Source: RGIG1828 sp045541875 (GTDB taxonomy: Bacteria; Bacillota; Clostridia; UMGS1810). Taken from it: a stretch of DNA of 34,969 nucleotides. Numbering within the stretch: the stretch's first letter is position 1; each line of letters begins with the position of its first letter. This document shows, piece by piece, positions 22,675 to 32,937 of this stretch. Below the pieces are notes generated by a model. That model was given only the letters and a program-made list of their open reading frames with translations, did not search any database and had not been told where the DNA came from. The translations under genes and the position numbers were made by a program. The DNA lies in NCBI GenBank assembly GCA_045541875.1, contig JAZQJX010000001.1:1-34969 (forward strand), read 5' to 3'.

Positions 22675-25600
22675 TTATTTGATTACAGAATCAAGTTTCA
22701 TATAATTGTTTCTGTTTATCAGATATGTTCGAAGAGTGTGAATATCTGAATCATAGTTTTCGGGAATTTTCAGATTTATAACTGTGCTGCTTTCAGTCTG
22801 AGCATCGGTTTCAACAACTGAGGTTTTAACTGATAAGAGTTTGTTATTTTCATAGATTCCCACAAGTACTATTCCTGTTTTTGTTGTGTCAGTCAGGTTG
22901 GTGATTTCCACGGAAACATTGGCAGATTGCCCGGGAATAAACTCCGGCACTCCAACATAAGAAATTCCGTATTTGGGTTCACGCACTTCAAAATCAACCT
23001 TATTGTCGCCGCTTGAACCGTGACCAAGGGCTGTTTCAAGATTAATATATTCTATGGTACATTTTTCTCTTCCCGAGAAAGTCACAAGAGGTGTGAGCGT
23101 TGCCTCAAGAGTTTCAGAGTTGTAACTGAAATCAAAGGCTGCATTTTTTCCGTTAACCTTAAAGATGAAATTGTCTTTTTTCACTGTAGACATTTTATCT
23201 GAGAACTTAAGAACTGCACTTGCACCCTCCAAGGGGAATGAGTCAAGACCTTCGCTTCTTTCACCGTCTTTTTCCGTAAACTCTGTCACATCAAAAGTCT
23301 GACCATAGTTGGTTATGGAAATATTATCAATATAGTAGGTGCTTTCAAGTGTGTTACTGTAATTCATAAATCTTGGAATATTCGCATAGAGAATATTGGA
23401 AAACTTATCACCGAGGCTTTGGTTTCCAAGTGTCAATACGCCATCAACATACAGGTCACCTGTTTTTGTTTCAAGATTCATTACAGCTTTAACATTGTAC
23501 CATCTGTCTTTTTCAAATTTTCCATCAGGTGCCAGATTGGATGCTCCTGAATTCTGAGCAGGCCCTGCAACATACCATTCTCCGCCGCCGCCGGTTTTAA
23601 TGAAGAACAGACGTGTTGAACCGCCGTTGAAGTTTTCAAACTTCACATCATATTCAAAAACAACCCAACCGCCACTAAATACATTGGATGTACCGGAACC
23701 GGGGAATCTCATTTCCCAACCAAGCTTATCTGTACCGGACATAGAAACTTTCATACAATTGTCGTTGGTTTCGCTATCAACAACGATTTCGGGATCATAA
23801 CCTTTGTTCCAATAGCTGTATTCAAAGAAATCAGATTGATGGAATTCTCCATCGTCAAATCCAAGGAAATAGCTTTTGCCGCTAACAGGATTATATCTTA
23901 CAAAATCCAAAACAATTGGTTCTGCCTCATCGGCAACAAATCCATCTTCATCAATGATCTTTGCTGTCAAAGTATTATTTCCTGATACGCTGACAAAGGT
24001 AAATTCACCTTCGGAATCGCTCTCTCCTACTTTAATATCGTTCTGATAATATTCAATCTTTTCACCGGATAAAAGATTTGCGGTTGTTGATGTGGTGATT
24101 TTTGTTCCGACAAAACAATCAGAATCATATTCACCCACAAGACTTATGGAAATATCATCTCTGGGAGGTTCAACAAAGAATCTCCACATAGTTTCTCCGC
24201 TGGCACCGTCACCACGATATGTGTATTCTATCACGCAAAATTCATCACCTGAGAATGTTACAAGTGGTGTGAGTGTTACTTCATTGTCTGCAGAGTCATA
24301 ACCAAAGTCGAAATCAATATTTTTTCCGCCTACTTTGAATTCGAAATCATCTTTAGCCATCGATGTCAGCATTTCGGAGAATGACAAAACTACACTTCCA
24401 CCTTTGCGTGGGAAAGAATCAAGTCCTTCAGTTCTTTCGCCGTCAATCTCGGTATATTTGGAAACCTCATATGCACGGCCGTAGTTTGCAACGCTGATGT
24501 TATCTATGAAATATGTGCTATGTGCATCATCTTCAAAGTTCACAAACTTAGGAAGAGTGAAATAGGTAATATTTGAAAAATCTTCACCAAGATTATAATC
24601 TGACCACACGAGATTGCCATCAACATACATATCCATCTCTTTGTCATCAAGATTTACTACCGCTTTGATATTATACCATTTATTGGTCTCAAATGCACCG
24701 TCGGGAGCTTTTGACCACACTCCGGTATCTTTTGCAGGTCCATCACAGATAAATTCATCACTATCTGTTTTTATGGAGAAAAGATTAACTGAGCCTGAGT
24801 TGAAGTTTTCAAAATTCACATCATATTCATACACAACCCAACCGTTTGAGAATGTGTTTGAAAGACCACTTCCGGGGAATCTCATTTCCCATCCGTTATA
24901 TTCTGCTCCGGATATGGAAACCTTCATACAATTATCATCGGTTTCTGCATCTGTAACTATCTCCGGAATATAGCCTTTTCCGGTAGTATTATAACCATAA
25001 AAATCATTCGCATCAAATGAATTCGAATCAAATCCGAGAGAATATGTTTCACCTGACATTGGTGCAAATTTTGTAAACTCTAAAACTATTGAATTTGACA
25101 CAGCCACAACATCGCCGTATTCATCAATTACTTTGGCTGACAACACGTTTTCTCCGGCAACACTATAGAAACTAAAATCGCCGTCGGTGTCGCTTTCGCC
25201 AACCTTTTCACCGTTGAGATAGTAAAAGATTTTTTCGCCTTCCATAAGCTCTGCATTTGTGGATACATTAATTTTTGTTCCGAGGAAACTGTCGGCATCG
25301 TATTCCCCTACGATTGTCATAGAAGGACCTTCTCTGGGAGGTGCAACTGCAAATTCAACAAATGGATTGTCAAAGGTGCCCATTCCATCTACAGTTCTAA
25401 GAGAAGAATAGTCTATTTTACATTCTTCACCACCAATAAATCTTTCGGTAGGTGTGAGAATTGCTTCGTTATTATCGGAATCAAAGCTGAAATCAAAATC
25501 AACTTCTTCACCATCTGCTGTGAAAGTGAAGTCATCTTCGTTTATATCGGACATATCTCCGACAAACTTCAAAACTGCACTTGCACCCTTGTGGGGAAAG

Positions 25601-26598
25601 GAGTCAAGTCCTTCATATCTTTCATCACGGTACTCTGTGTATCCTGTAACACCATATCCCTCGCCGTAGCTTACAAGAGAAATGTTGTCGACACAGAATG
25701 TGCTTGCAGTATTGCCGTAACGCATAAATCTTGGAAGGTGTACAAAGTATACATTGGTGAAGTTTGTGCCGAAAGTGGCACTTTTAACCAGTATGCCATC
25801 AACATAGCAATCACCGGTACGATTGTCAATGTCAACTACAACCTTAACATTGTACCATCTGTTCTTTTCAAACTTGCCCTCAGGTGCCCATTGGGAATTA
25901 CCTGTGCTTTCAGCCGGACCACCGCCTACCCATTCTCCGCCGGTTGTTGATTTGATAAAGAACAAACGTGCTTCACTACCATTGAAATTTTCAAACTTGA
26001 CATCATATTCATATACAAGTATGCCACTTTTGAAAATATTGTGTGCCTCCTTGCCCGGATACCACAATTCCCAACCGTTATGACTTGAGCCGGATATTGA
26101 AACCTTCATACAATTGCTGCCGGTCTCAGCATCTTCTACGATTACAGGATCATCAACGCCTTTTGTGGTGGAATTATATGAGAGAAAGTAACTTTTACTG
26201 AATAATCCATCGTCAAAATTGTTGGAAAAACTTTGTCTTCCCGGTATGGGAGTATATCTCATGAAATCAAGGACAAGGGGTTCAGATGCACCGATTTCGG
26301 TGCCATCTGAACTAATTACCCTGGCAATAAGTTTGTTTCTTCCTGCTACGCTTTCAAAAGTGAACTCTCCGGCAGTTTCACTCTCTCCGACTTTTGTGCC
26401 GTTGAGGTAATATTCAATTATTTCGCCATCTGAAAGGGATGCATCGGATTCAACTTTGATTTTTGCTCCCATAACGGTGTCATAGGGATACTCGCCCACA
26501 AGTGACAGTGATATTTCACCATCTGCTATTGCCATTGCAGGAACGAGTGACATAATCATTGCGACTATAGTTATTAATGCTATAATTTTCCTTTTCAT
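22675..26598 (-). CDS. Large secreted protein with three ConA-like/Ig-like repeat units
   Basis: 1307 residues with a signal peptide (MKRKIIALITIVAMIMSLVPAMA). Three tandem units of about 390 residues start near 28, 423 and 813. Each holds an Ig-like strand set (SLVGEYxxDxxxGxKI...EKIEYYLNGxKVGES), a LamG/concanavalin A-like jelly roll (YEYDVKFENFN, FIKT, GKFEKNRWYNVKAVVNL, LYVDGVL) and an SbsA-type Ig-like domain (EGLDSFPxxGASAVLKFS, LTPLVTFSG). A CARDB-like domain lies at about 1208-1307. No catalytic domain is seen; the jelly rolls probably bind glycans. It is the last gene of the surface operon, 13 bases after the heparinase-like gene. No SLH or LPXTG anchor is visible, so it may be free or held by partners. 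Confidence 0.85.
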   Translation of the reverse strand: MKRKIIALITIVAMIMSLVPAMAIADGEISLSLVGEYPYDTVMGAKIKVESDASLSDGEIIEYYLNGTKVGESETAGEFTFESVAGRNKLIARVISSDGTEIGASEPLVLDFMRYTPIPGRQSFSNNFDDGLFSKSYFLSYNSTTKGVDDPVIVEDAETGSNCMKVSISGSSHNGWELWYPGKEAHNIFKSGILVYEYDVKFENFNGSEARLFFIKSTTGGEWVGGGPAESTGNSQWAPEGKFEKNRWYNVKVVVDIDNRTGDCYVDGILVKSATFGTNFTNVYFVHLPRFMRYGNTASTFCVDNISLVSYGEGYGVTGYTEYRDERYEGLDSFPHKGASAVLKFVGDMSDINEDDFTFTADGEEVDFDFSFDSDNNEAILTPTERFIGGEECKIDYSSLRTVDGMGTFDNPFVEFAVAPPREGPSMTIVGEYDADSFLGTKINVSTNAELMEGEKIFYYLNGEKVGESDTDGDFSFYSVAGENVLSAKVIDEYGDVVAVSNSIVLEFTKFAPMSGETYSLGFDSNSFDANDFYGYNTTGKGYIPEIVTDAETDDNCMKVSISGAEYNGWEMRFPGSGLSNTFSNGWVVYEYDVNFENFNSGSVNLFSIKTDSDEFICDGPAKDTGVWSKAPDGAFETNKWYNIKAVVNLDDKEMDMYVDGNLVWSDYNLGEDFSNITYFTLPKFVNFEDDAHSTYFIDNISVANYGRAYEVSKYTEIDGERTEGLDSFPRKGGSVVLSFSEMLTSMAKDDFEFKVGGKNIDFDFGYDSADNEVTLTPLVTFSGDEFCVIEYTYRGDGASGETMWRFFVEPPRDDISISLVGEYDSDCFVGTKITTSTTANLLSGEKIEYYQNDIKVGESDSEGEFTFVSVSGNNTLTAKIIDEDGFVADEAEPIVLDFVRYNPVSGKSYFLGFDDGEFHQSDFFEYSYWNKGYDPEIVVDSETNDNCMKVSMSGTDKLGWEMRFPGSGTSNVFSGGWVVFEYDVKFENFNGGSTRLFFIKTGGGGEWYVAGPAQNSGASNLAPDGKFEKDRWYNVKAVMNLETKTGDLYVDGVLTLGNQSLGDKFSNILYANIPRFMNYSNTLESTYYIDNISITNYGQTFDVTEFTEKDGERSEGLDSFPLEGASAVLKFSDKMSTVKKDNFIFKVNGKNAAFDFSYNSETLEATLTPLVTFSGREKCTIEYINLETALGHGSSGDNKVDFEVREPKYGISYVGVPEFIPGQSANVSVEITNLTDTTKTGIVLVGIYENNKLLSVKTSVVETDAQTESSTVINLKIPENYDSDIHTLRTYLINRNNYMKLDSVIK

Positions 26599-26611
26599 AT
26601 ATTACTCCTCC

Positions 26612-29600
26612 TTATTTCGCAATAGTAACAACTTCTAAAATTGAGTTCCATGTGTTCAAAGTATTACCATGGCAGGAAAGTTTAACATATCTTCCTGATG
26701 CATTTACAGGGAAGTCTTCAAGTTCAGTGCTTTCACCGCTACTTTGACCTCGATATACTTCTGTATAGTTAATACCATCGTTTGACACGAGAATTTCAAA
26801 CATTGTACTTCTGAGATTTCCTTCAAGGAACGCCATCATAAGTTTGTCGATATTCACTTCTCTTCCGAGATCCATAACAAGATATTCTGAAGTACCATCT
26901 GCAGACCAACGGGTTTTCAAACTATAGTCAAAGAGGTTTGCAGGGTCATTTCCATCACTTGATGATGCATAGAAGGAAACAGGTTCCACAACTTTGCTGA
27001 TGTCTATTCTGTCGCTGAGTGAGTCAACAGATGCTTTTTTACTGATTTTCAAAATTCTTGCAAGGCTATCATACACTGTTGTGTAGCCAAGGATACTTGA
27101 CAAATCAATGGGGTTCACATAGAGAAGACCATTATCTGCAATAAATGGTGCGGATGTAAGATTAATGGGAAGCTGATTGAATATTGCATAGGTGCTTCCG
27201 GGAGTGATGATTGCTTCATAATTCAAGTTCTTAAGAGTGTAGGTTGTTCCATTGTTTGTAACAGTTGCACCTCTTGCCACAAAATCATCAGCTGAAAGAT
27301 AGGGCTGACCATCTTTTAAGATTGTGGGTTGACGGTTATAGTCAAAGTTTCTTGCGTTGATGTTGTAGACAAGATAATCACCCACACGTTTGATTTTGTC
27401 ACTTCTGGGATAGGTAAATTGTGTTACCTCAGCATCATCAGAAGCCTTGGAAATTGTGTATGTTCCGGGAACGAGACTTGCAAATGCTGCATTGTTCTCT
27501 TCGGTAACTTCACAAACAACGTTTATGCCTGCCCCTTCAATATTCCACTTACCAACAGCAAGATCGGTAATAAGAACGCTCATTTTGTCGTAACCATTAT
27601 TTTTTACTGTGAGAGTAAAATTCGTTGCAACGGGTTTTCTTGTTTTTGAGAACAATACAACCTTATCCATTGCAGTAACTCCCACAAATGCACCATTATC
27701 CTCGTAATACATTGGCAAATCAGGAAGTTCTTTTTTGGAATCGGTTACATACATCGCATTGAGGAAAAGGTCATCACGAGATGCGTTTTTGGGAGAAATT
27801 TCAAGTCTCCAGTCGCACTGCTCGTTATCATTTTCTCCGGTGTCCTCGTTGGGATAGTTCTTACCATCTACATAGCTTTCAAAGCCTTCCCCACCAACTT
27901 TTTCAATTACGTGCTCTTTGGGAAGCATTGTGTTAATTACAAGTTTACCGGAGAAGTCATAATCATCTCTTCTGACAATTGTTTGACTGCCATTGACTTC
28001 GGGCTCCTGAACTGCCTGAAGGTTCCATGTCTTTTTAAATGACTTATCCTTTGCAGCTATGTTGTCATAGCAAACAAATATGAGAGGATAGTCAGTGTTA
28101 AAGGTGTTTATTGCCACCATTGAACGTGTGTATTCAGGAACGGAGTCCGTGTAGGCAGCAGCAATATTGGATTTCATATAGCTGAATTCAGGTGTTTCTT
28201 TGTTGGGACCTACATACATTCCTTCAATAAAAGATTCGTCAGGATGTGAGAAGAATTCTTCAAGAGTTGTAGTGTTTTTCTCCCTTTTCTGTCCACCATC
28301 ATTCGATCTTGATGAGCCCCAGGGACCTTCATTGGGGTTATATACTGTCATACAGTTTTTGGAAATTGTTCTTCTATAGTAGTTGAAAAAGTGAGATGTA
28401 CCCCATCCGCCTTCCTTCCCCTGATAGGTACCACCGTGACCGGCAAGAGTACCTTTGTAGTATATCTGGAAGTTACCGATATCTGAGTGATCATGGTCGT
28501 GGTCACCAACGAGTTTTTCCTGACCGTTCATAAATACAACTGCTGTGTCACTATCTTTACCGGTTGTCCATGATGTTCTCATAAACATTGATGTGAGAGG
28601 ATATGAGGTTGTGTATGTAAGAGGAAGTTCATTGCCTTCATCATCGGGATATGCAATATCTTCAGAGGGATCAAGAAGAAGGAGTGTGTGAATTCCGTTA
28701 TCATACACACTTGAGCCGGGAGAATAATTCTTTAGAGACAACTGTTTGATATATTCGCCTCTTATGTGATCATCTCCGAAATATGCTCCGTAGAGCATTG
28801 CCGGATAGTCATTGGAACTATAGTATGGTCCGGTGGTCTTTGTAAACTGCAGGAATGAGTCACCGTCTTCAGACCAGAATCCTGAAGGAAGTCGGTCGTG
28901 AATCCAACGAAGTGAAGGTTTGTCTGCATTCTCGCCCATAATATTCTTATGTCCCATACGGTCAAAAATTATCTGACAAAGTTGCTCCCATGCAAGTCGT
29001 ACAGGACCATATGCGCTTCCTGCATGATGGTTATAACTATTAAAGAACATTTCTCTTGTCCGGAACATATCCTGGCTCATCATTCCAACCGCAAGATTAT
29101 ACATTTCGGGGTCTTCATCATAGATTGCTATGCCTGCCGCAAGCTGGAAGTAGAATACTTCACCTTCACCCCCGTGACCTGCAAAAATTTCAAAGGTGGT
29201 TGTAGGATATTTGATTTCCATAAGAGATGCAGTTTTCTTCATATATGCAATGAAGGTTGCCTTGTCTTCGGGAGTGAGGACATCATAGCACCAGTCATAT
29301 ACAAGACCGCTGGCTGCAAGAGTTGAACCAATGCTTCTTGTGATATCACCAACCGAGGTATCCCATACAAGAGTTTCATACATATCGAACATATGCTGAA
29401 CAGTCTCTCTTGCATGATCATCGTCAACCTCTCCTATGAGATAGAGATAGGCTCTGCATTGAATGTTAAAAAGAGCTGCCCAGGAAAAATTGTTGCTTGT
29501 GCCTTTGTCGGGCATATGACAATCAATTTCCTGCAAGCCACGAACTCTTACCTGATCCAGAACAGGTTTTAAGACAGGATGATTTGCATTTGCAACAAGT

Positions 29601-30289
29601 TCGGGTATCATTTCCTCTGTTGCAAGAAGTCTGGGGTGAGTGTTTGCAGGAGGAGTGAGTTCGGGAATCGGATACGGGAGTTCTGAAGGAAGACCAATCA
29701 TAGTATTCGGAAGGTCCTCTTTACCCTTTGGTGTCCAGGTAAGATCGTTTGTGATTATGAACTTGTCTATGACATATCCTGTATCACGATATTTGATGAA
29801 ATATTCAAATCTGGATTCTACCATAGCAGCTCTGCCAAGGTTTACCCAAAGGTATTCGGCAGTACGTTTTTGTCCGAACCAGTATTCTTTATAGTCCGGC
29901 ATATCTCCATATTTAATAAAAAAGGAGTCGGCATTTCTGATTCGTGCCCAAATGCTGTAGTATCCTCTTTCAAGGGGAGGAATGTCTATAACAAGAGTCA
30001 TTGTGGGATCTGCAATCTTTGTGTGGTCAGACTGGAATCCACCACCTGAAGTTGTAAGAGCAAGACCGCCGGAAGCAGCTGAATCATCAATTATGGTAGC
30101 GTTTTTACCATATTCTATTCTTTCTGCCTCTACAACAAGATTTCCATTTTCCATCTTCGGATATTGAGGTTCAGGAATTGTAAGATTAGGATTTGCAACT
30201 GCATCAGAATATGAAATCTGATAGGCTGATGTACTAATGCATGAAAACATCATACACAGCATTAAAATTAGTGCAACAATTTTCTTCAT
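26612..30289 (-). CDS. Secreted heparinase II/III-like polysaccharide lyase, multidomain
   Basis: About 1225 residues with a signal peptide. The apparent order is a CBM35/CBM6-like carbohydrate-binding domain (about 30-195), an alpha-toroid of the heparinase II/III and alginate-lyase type (about 205-560, starting HPRLLATEEM), and a heparinase II/III-like beta-sandwich with DHDHSDIGNFQIYYKG near 596-612, the usual metal- and substrate-site stretch. A copper-amine-oxidase-N-like module (about 986-1080) and an F5/8-type C (discoidin) domain (about 1096-1225) follow. Such enzymes cleave uronic-acid polysaccharides by beta-elimination; the substrate is unknown. The ATG at 30289 with AAAGGAG 8 bases upstream is chosen over a start at 30313. 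It lies between the SLH genes and the ConA-like gene. Confidence 0.88.
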   Translation of the reverse strand: MKKIVALILMLCMMFSCISTSAYQISYSDAVANPNLTIPEPQYPKMENGNLVVEAERIEYGKNATIIDDSAASGGLALTTSGGGFQSDHTKIADPTMTLVIDIPPLERGYYSIWARIRNADSFFIKYGDMPDYKEYWFGQKRTAEYLWVNLGRAAMVESRFEYFIKYRDTGYVIDKFIITNDLTWTPKGKEDLPNTMIGLPSELPYPIPELTPPANTHPRLLATEEMIPELVANANHPVLKPVLDQVRVRGLQEIDCHMPDKGTSNNFSWAALFNIQCRAYLYLIGEVDDDHARETVQHMFDMYETLVWDTSVGDITRSIGSTLAASGLVYDWCYDVLTPEDKATFIAYMKKTASLMEIKYPTTTFEIFAGHGGEGEVFYFQLAAGIAIYDEDPEMYNLAVGMMSQDMFRTREMFFNSYNHHAGSAYGPVRLAWEQLCQIIFDRMGHKNIMGENADKPSLRWIHDRLPSGFWSEDGDSFLQFTKTTGPYYSSNDYPAMLYGAYFGDDHIRGEYIKQLSLKNYSPGSSVYDNGIHTLLLLDPSEDIAYPDDEGNELPLTYTTSYPLTSMFMRTSWTTGKDSDTAVVFMNGQEKLVGDHDHDHSDIGNFQIYYKGTLAGHGGTYQGKEGGWGTSHFFNYYRRTISKNCMTVYNPNEGPWGSSRSNDGGQKREKNTTTLEEFFSHPDESFIEGMYVGPNKETPEFSYMKSNIAAAYTDSVPEYTRSMVAINTFNTDYPLIFVCYDNIAAKDKSFKKTWNLQAVQEPEVNGSQTIVRRDDYDFSGKLVINTMLPKEHVIEKVGGEGFESYVDGKNYPNEDTGENDNEQCDWRLEISPKNASRDDLFLNAMYVTDSKKELPDLPMYYEDNGAFVGVTAMDKVVLFSKTRKPVATNFTLTVKNNGYDKMSVLITDLAVGKWNIEGAGINVVCEVTEENNAAFASLVPGTYTISKASDDAEVTQFTYPRSDKIKRVGDYLVYNINARNFDYNRQPTILKDGQPYLSADDFVARGATVTNNGTTYTLKNLNYEAIITPGSTYAIFNQLPINLTSAPFIADNGLLYVNPIDLSSILGYTTVYDSLARILKISKKASVDSLSDRIDISKVVEPVSFYASSSDGNDPANLFDYSLKTRWSADGTSEYLVMDLGREVNIDKLMMAFLEGNLRSTMFEILVSNDGINYTEVYRGQSSGESTELEDFPVNASGRYVKLSCHGNTLNTWNSILEVVTIAK

Positions 30290-30309
30290 AGTAATCGCTC
30301 CTTTCAGAA

Positions 30310-32937
30310 TCATTCATACAGAACCATAAATTTGGGATCGCCGGAGGTGCTGTATATAAACAGGTATTTAGTGTTTGGATATGACATAAATTCCTGTGGC
30401 AGTGCAGTTTTTAACACTTTTTTCTTACCCTCTTTAACAACCTTATAATACGGATAGCTTTCGGGTTTCATATATGCTTCGGTGGCTCCTGTGCCGGAAA
30501 GTTTGATGAGCATGCTTTGTTCATCACTCCAGGTTATTTCACCAAATACATATCTTGTGGATGATGTATATCCTCCTATTGACTCGGAGAGTGCTCTCTC
30601 GGATTCGTCAAAAACATATGAAACAGCAAATATTTTGTTGGCTTCTTTTTTCTGTATTTTCAGGATATCTCCACATTCGGGAAGTTCTCCGCCAAGGCCA
30701 TCCAAAACGACTTGTTTGGAACCAAAAAATTCAACATCATTTTTTATGTTTTTACCTTTGATTTTAATGGATGGAATGCCATCATCATCTAAAGTCTCGG
30801 TAACCTTTTCAACAACCACCAATGTATTGGTACGTGCTGCAGTACCTTTATCCTCCATAACAATGAGAGAAGCTACTCTGCTGTTTTTGTTTGTTCCGTA
30901 AGCTTCTGCAATGGGATACTTCTGACCGGTAACAGGTGTGAAGGTTCTGTAGAGTTCATCATCATCTCTGCCCTCTTCGTTGGGGACAATTATGATTGGT
31001 GTTGCATTTAAAAGAATCTGTCCGCCAAAGCAGTTTGTTGGTGACTGACGATATTCATATTCACTTGTGGAATCATCAAAAATTGTTCCCTGGAATTTAT
31101 AGAATCCGTCTATGGCGCCATCACTGTTATTGCAAATGTACATCCAGTTAATTTTGCCGTCTTCATTTTTTCTGTACATAATTGCCTGACGTTTAATTCT
31201 GCCTGAATCAGTATATCCGATTTTATCCATAACGGCTTTCGGAGTTAAAACAGAGTTATCAAGTCCGTAGTATGTATTTACTTTATCTGCAAGCCAGAAA
31301 GTTTCAAAGGTTCCGCTGCCGGTGAAAATCTTTACTAAAATATCATTTTCACCATCCATACCCTTTCCGGGTTTTGCGTCGGTGATGTAGCCTATGCTTG
31401 ATGTGATAAATTTTGAAACATCAATATCGGATACAAGACCGTCTTTATTGAATATGAGCCTGATTGTTTTTCCGATCTCGGCTTTATCAACCTGTGTGCT
31501 GTTATTGAGAGATTTTGATGATTTGAATACTCCCTCACCAATGGTAAAATAGTGAATTCCGTTACTGTATTCGTAACCGTCGAGAATGCCGATATATTCA
31601 TCAATTGTAACAACAATGGAAGTTACAACTCCATCGAGATTTTTTGAAACGCTGAGAACATTGCCGGGCTGAATTTTCTCTAAACTTACGGGCTCACCAT
31701 TAAGGTTTCTTATGAGAGCAATTTTACCGTCTTCATAGTCTCCGAGGTTTATCATATCACCGTCACGATACATTGGGATAATTACGTTATCCACAACAGA
31801 GCTTACAGTGTAGGTTTCGTAGGCGTCGATAAAGATAAAATCTGCCACTTTATCACCATTGTTGTCTATGCTTGTGAGAGTACCGTCAAGGTTCTGATTT
31901 TGCCATGGGTTGAAAACTGATGTGGAATAGGTTTTACAAATAGTGTTATTATATAATACTCTTGTGTATCCGTCTGTTTTTATTTTCTTTTCTTTATTTC
32001 CTACATAATATATTATATTTCCATTTGAATAGGTGCCCATATCTTCACTGCTGATGGTAACAATTTCATTTTCATATTCTTCGAAATATGAAATAATGTT
32101 CTCACCTTTTTCAACCTTATAGTATACAGTTGCACGGCGTCCAAGTTTTACGGACAAATCATTTTTTAAAGGATCATAGCTGAATTTTGTTTTATCAATT
32201 ACAAGTTCATCAAAGTCAAGATCTGTGGTATAGGAAAGGTCGTTGCCATGAACACCCATAACCACACCTCTCATAACCTTTATATCAAGATACTTTTCGA
32301 GATATGAGCTATAGCTGTTTTCAATATAAACTTCTGTTCCGTCATCGCGAAGAACAGGCTGTTCATACATGGCAGAGTTTACGGCACTTTTAAAAAGCAT
32401 TCCTACAGTTTCGCCTGTCACATAATCCTCAGGTGATATTTTCAGCGTGTGGTTATTGAGTCCGAGAGTGTTGGCAACATACATATATCCTGCAGGATAT
32501 CCGCCAAGACTCTGAGCCTTTGCATCATACCCAAGGAATGAAACAAAGGTTTTTATGAGTTGGTTATAGGTTACAAGACCTTCGGGATTAAACTGACCGT
32601 TGCCGGTGCCATTCATGATTTTCGCATCGGCTACTGCATCTGCAAATAGTGCGTCGGCATAGTCAACATCAGAGAAATGTCTGCTTGCGCTGTTGCTCTC
32701 CTGAGAAGTGTTTGCAAGAAGAATATTTGCAAAACATCTTGCAAGTTCGATTCTTTTTATGGCATTTTCGGGATTTACATCTTCAGACATAATTCCTACG
32801 GATACTGCGAAATCACAATCGGGTGTATATTCTGGACTTGAAACCACTGATGTTTGTCCGTCATTTGCAAAAGCATATGCTGACACAGAAAAGATTATTG
32901 CTGCAAAAAGAGCAATTGATATTAGTCTTTTTGTCAT
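30310..32937 (-). CDS. Secreted protein with N-terminal SLH-like repeats
   Basis: 875 residues with a signal peptide (MTKRLISIALFAAIIFSVSAYAFA). Residues 40-195 contain SLH-type repeats (AVSVGIMSEDVNPENAIKRIELARCFANIL; FSDVDYADALFADAVADAKIMNGTGNGQFNPEGLVTYNQLIKT), which attach proteins to secondary cell-wall polymers. The remaining 680 residues are beta-rich without a recognised domain. Its ATG directly follows the stop codon of the upstream SLH gene; the GGGGGTG within that gene's end is the likely ribosome binding site, so coupling is probable. It may anchor or scaffold the enzyme complex. Confidence 0.82.
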   Translation of the reverse strand: MTKRLISIALFAAIIFSVSAYAFANDGQTSVVSSPEYTPDCDFAVSVGIMSEDVNPENAIKRIELARCFANILLANTSQESNSASRHFSDVDYADALFADAVADAKIMNGTGNGQFNPEGLVTYNQLIKTFVSFLGYDAKAQSLGGYPAGYMYVANTLGLNNHTLKISPEDYVTGETVGMLFKSAVNSAMYEQPVLRDDGTEVYIENSYSSYLEKYLDIKVMRGVVMGVHGNDLSYTTDLDFDELVIDKTKFSYDPLKNDLSVKLGRRATVYYKVEKGENIISYFEEYENEIVTISSEDMGTYSNGNIIYYVGNKEKKIKTDGYTRVLYNNTICKTYSTSVFNPWQNQNLDGTLTSIDNNGDKVADFIFIDAYETYTVSSVVDNVIIPMYRDGDMINLGDYEDGKIALIRNLNGEPVSLEKIQPGNVLSVSKNLDGVVTSIVVTIDEYIGILDGYEYSNGIHYFTIGEGVFKSSKSLNNSTQVDKAEIGKTIRLIFNKDGLVSDIDVSKFITSSIGYITDAKPGKGMDGENDILVKIFTGSGTFETFWLADKVNTYYGLDNSVLTPKAVMDKIGYTDSGRIKRQAIMYRKNEDGKINWMYICNNSDGAIDGFYKFQGTIFDDSTSEYEYRQSPTNCFGGQILLNATPIIIVPNEEGRDDDELYRTFTPVTGQKYPIAEAYGTNKNSRVASLIVMEDKGTAARTNTLVVVEKVTETLDDDGIPSIKIKGKNIKNDVEFFGSKQVVLDGLGGELPECGDILKIQKKEANKIFAVSYVFDESERALSESIGGYTSSTRYVFGEITWSDEQSMLIKLSGTGATEAYMKPESYPYYKVVKEGKKKVLKTALPQEFMSYPNTKYLFIYSTSGDPKFMVLYE

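Noticed and set aside
22367..22749. Short plus-strand frames across the hairpin array
   Set aside because: Their sequence is explained by inverted repeats and terminators, they lack ribosome binding sites, and they run into the convergent ConA-like gene.
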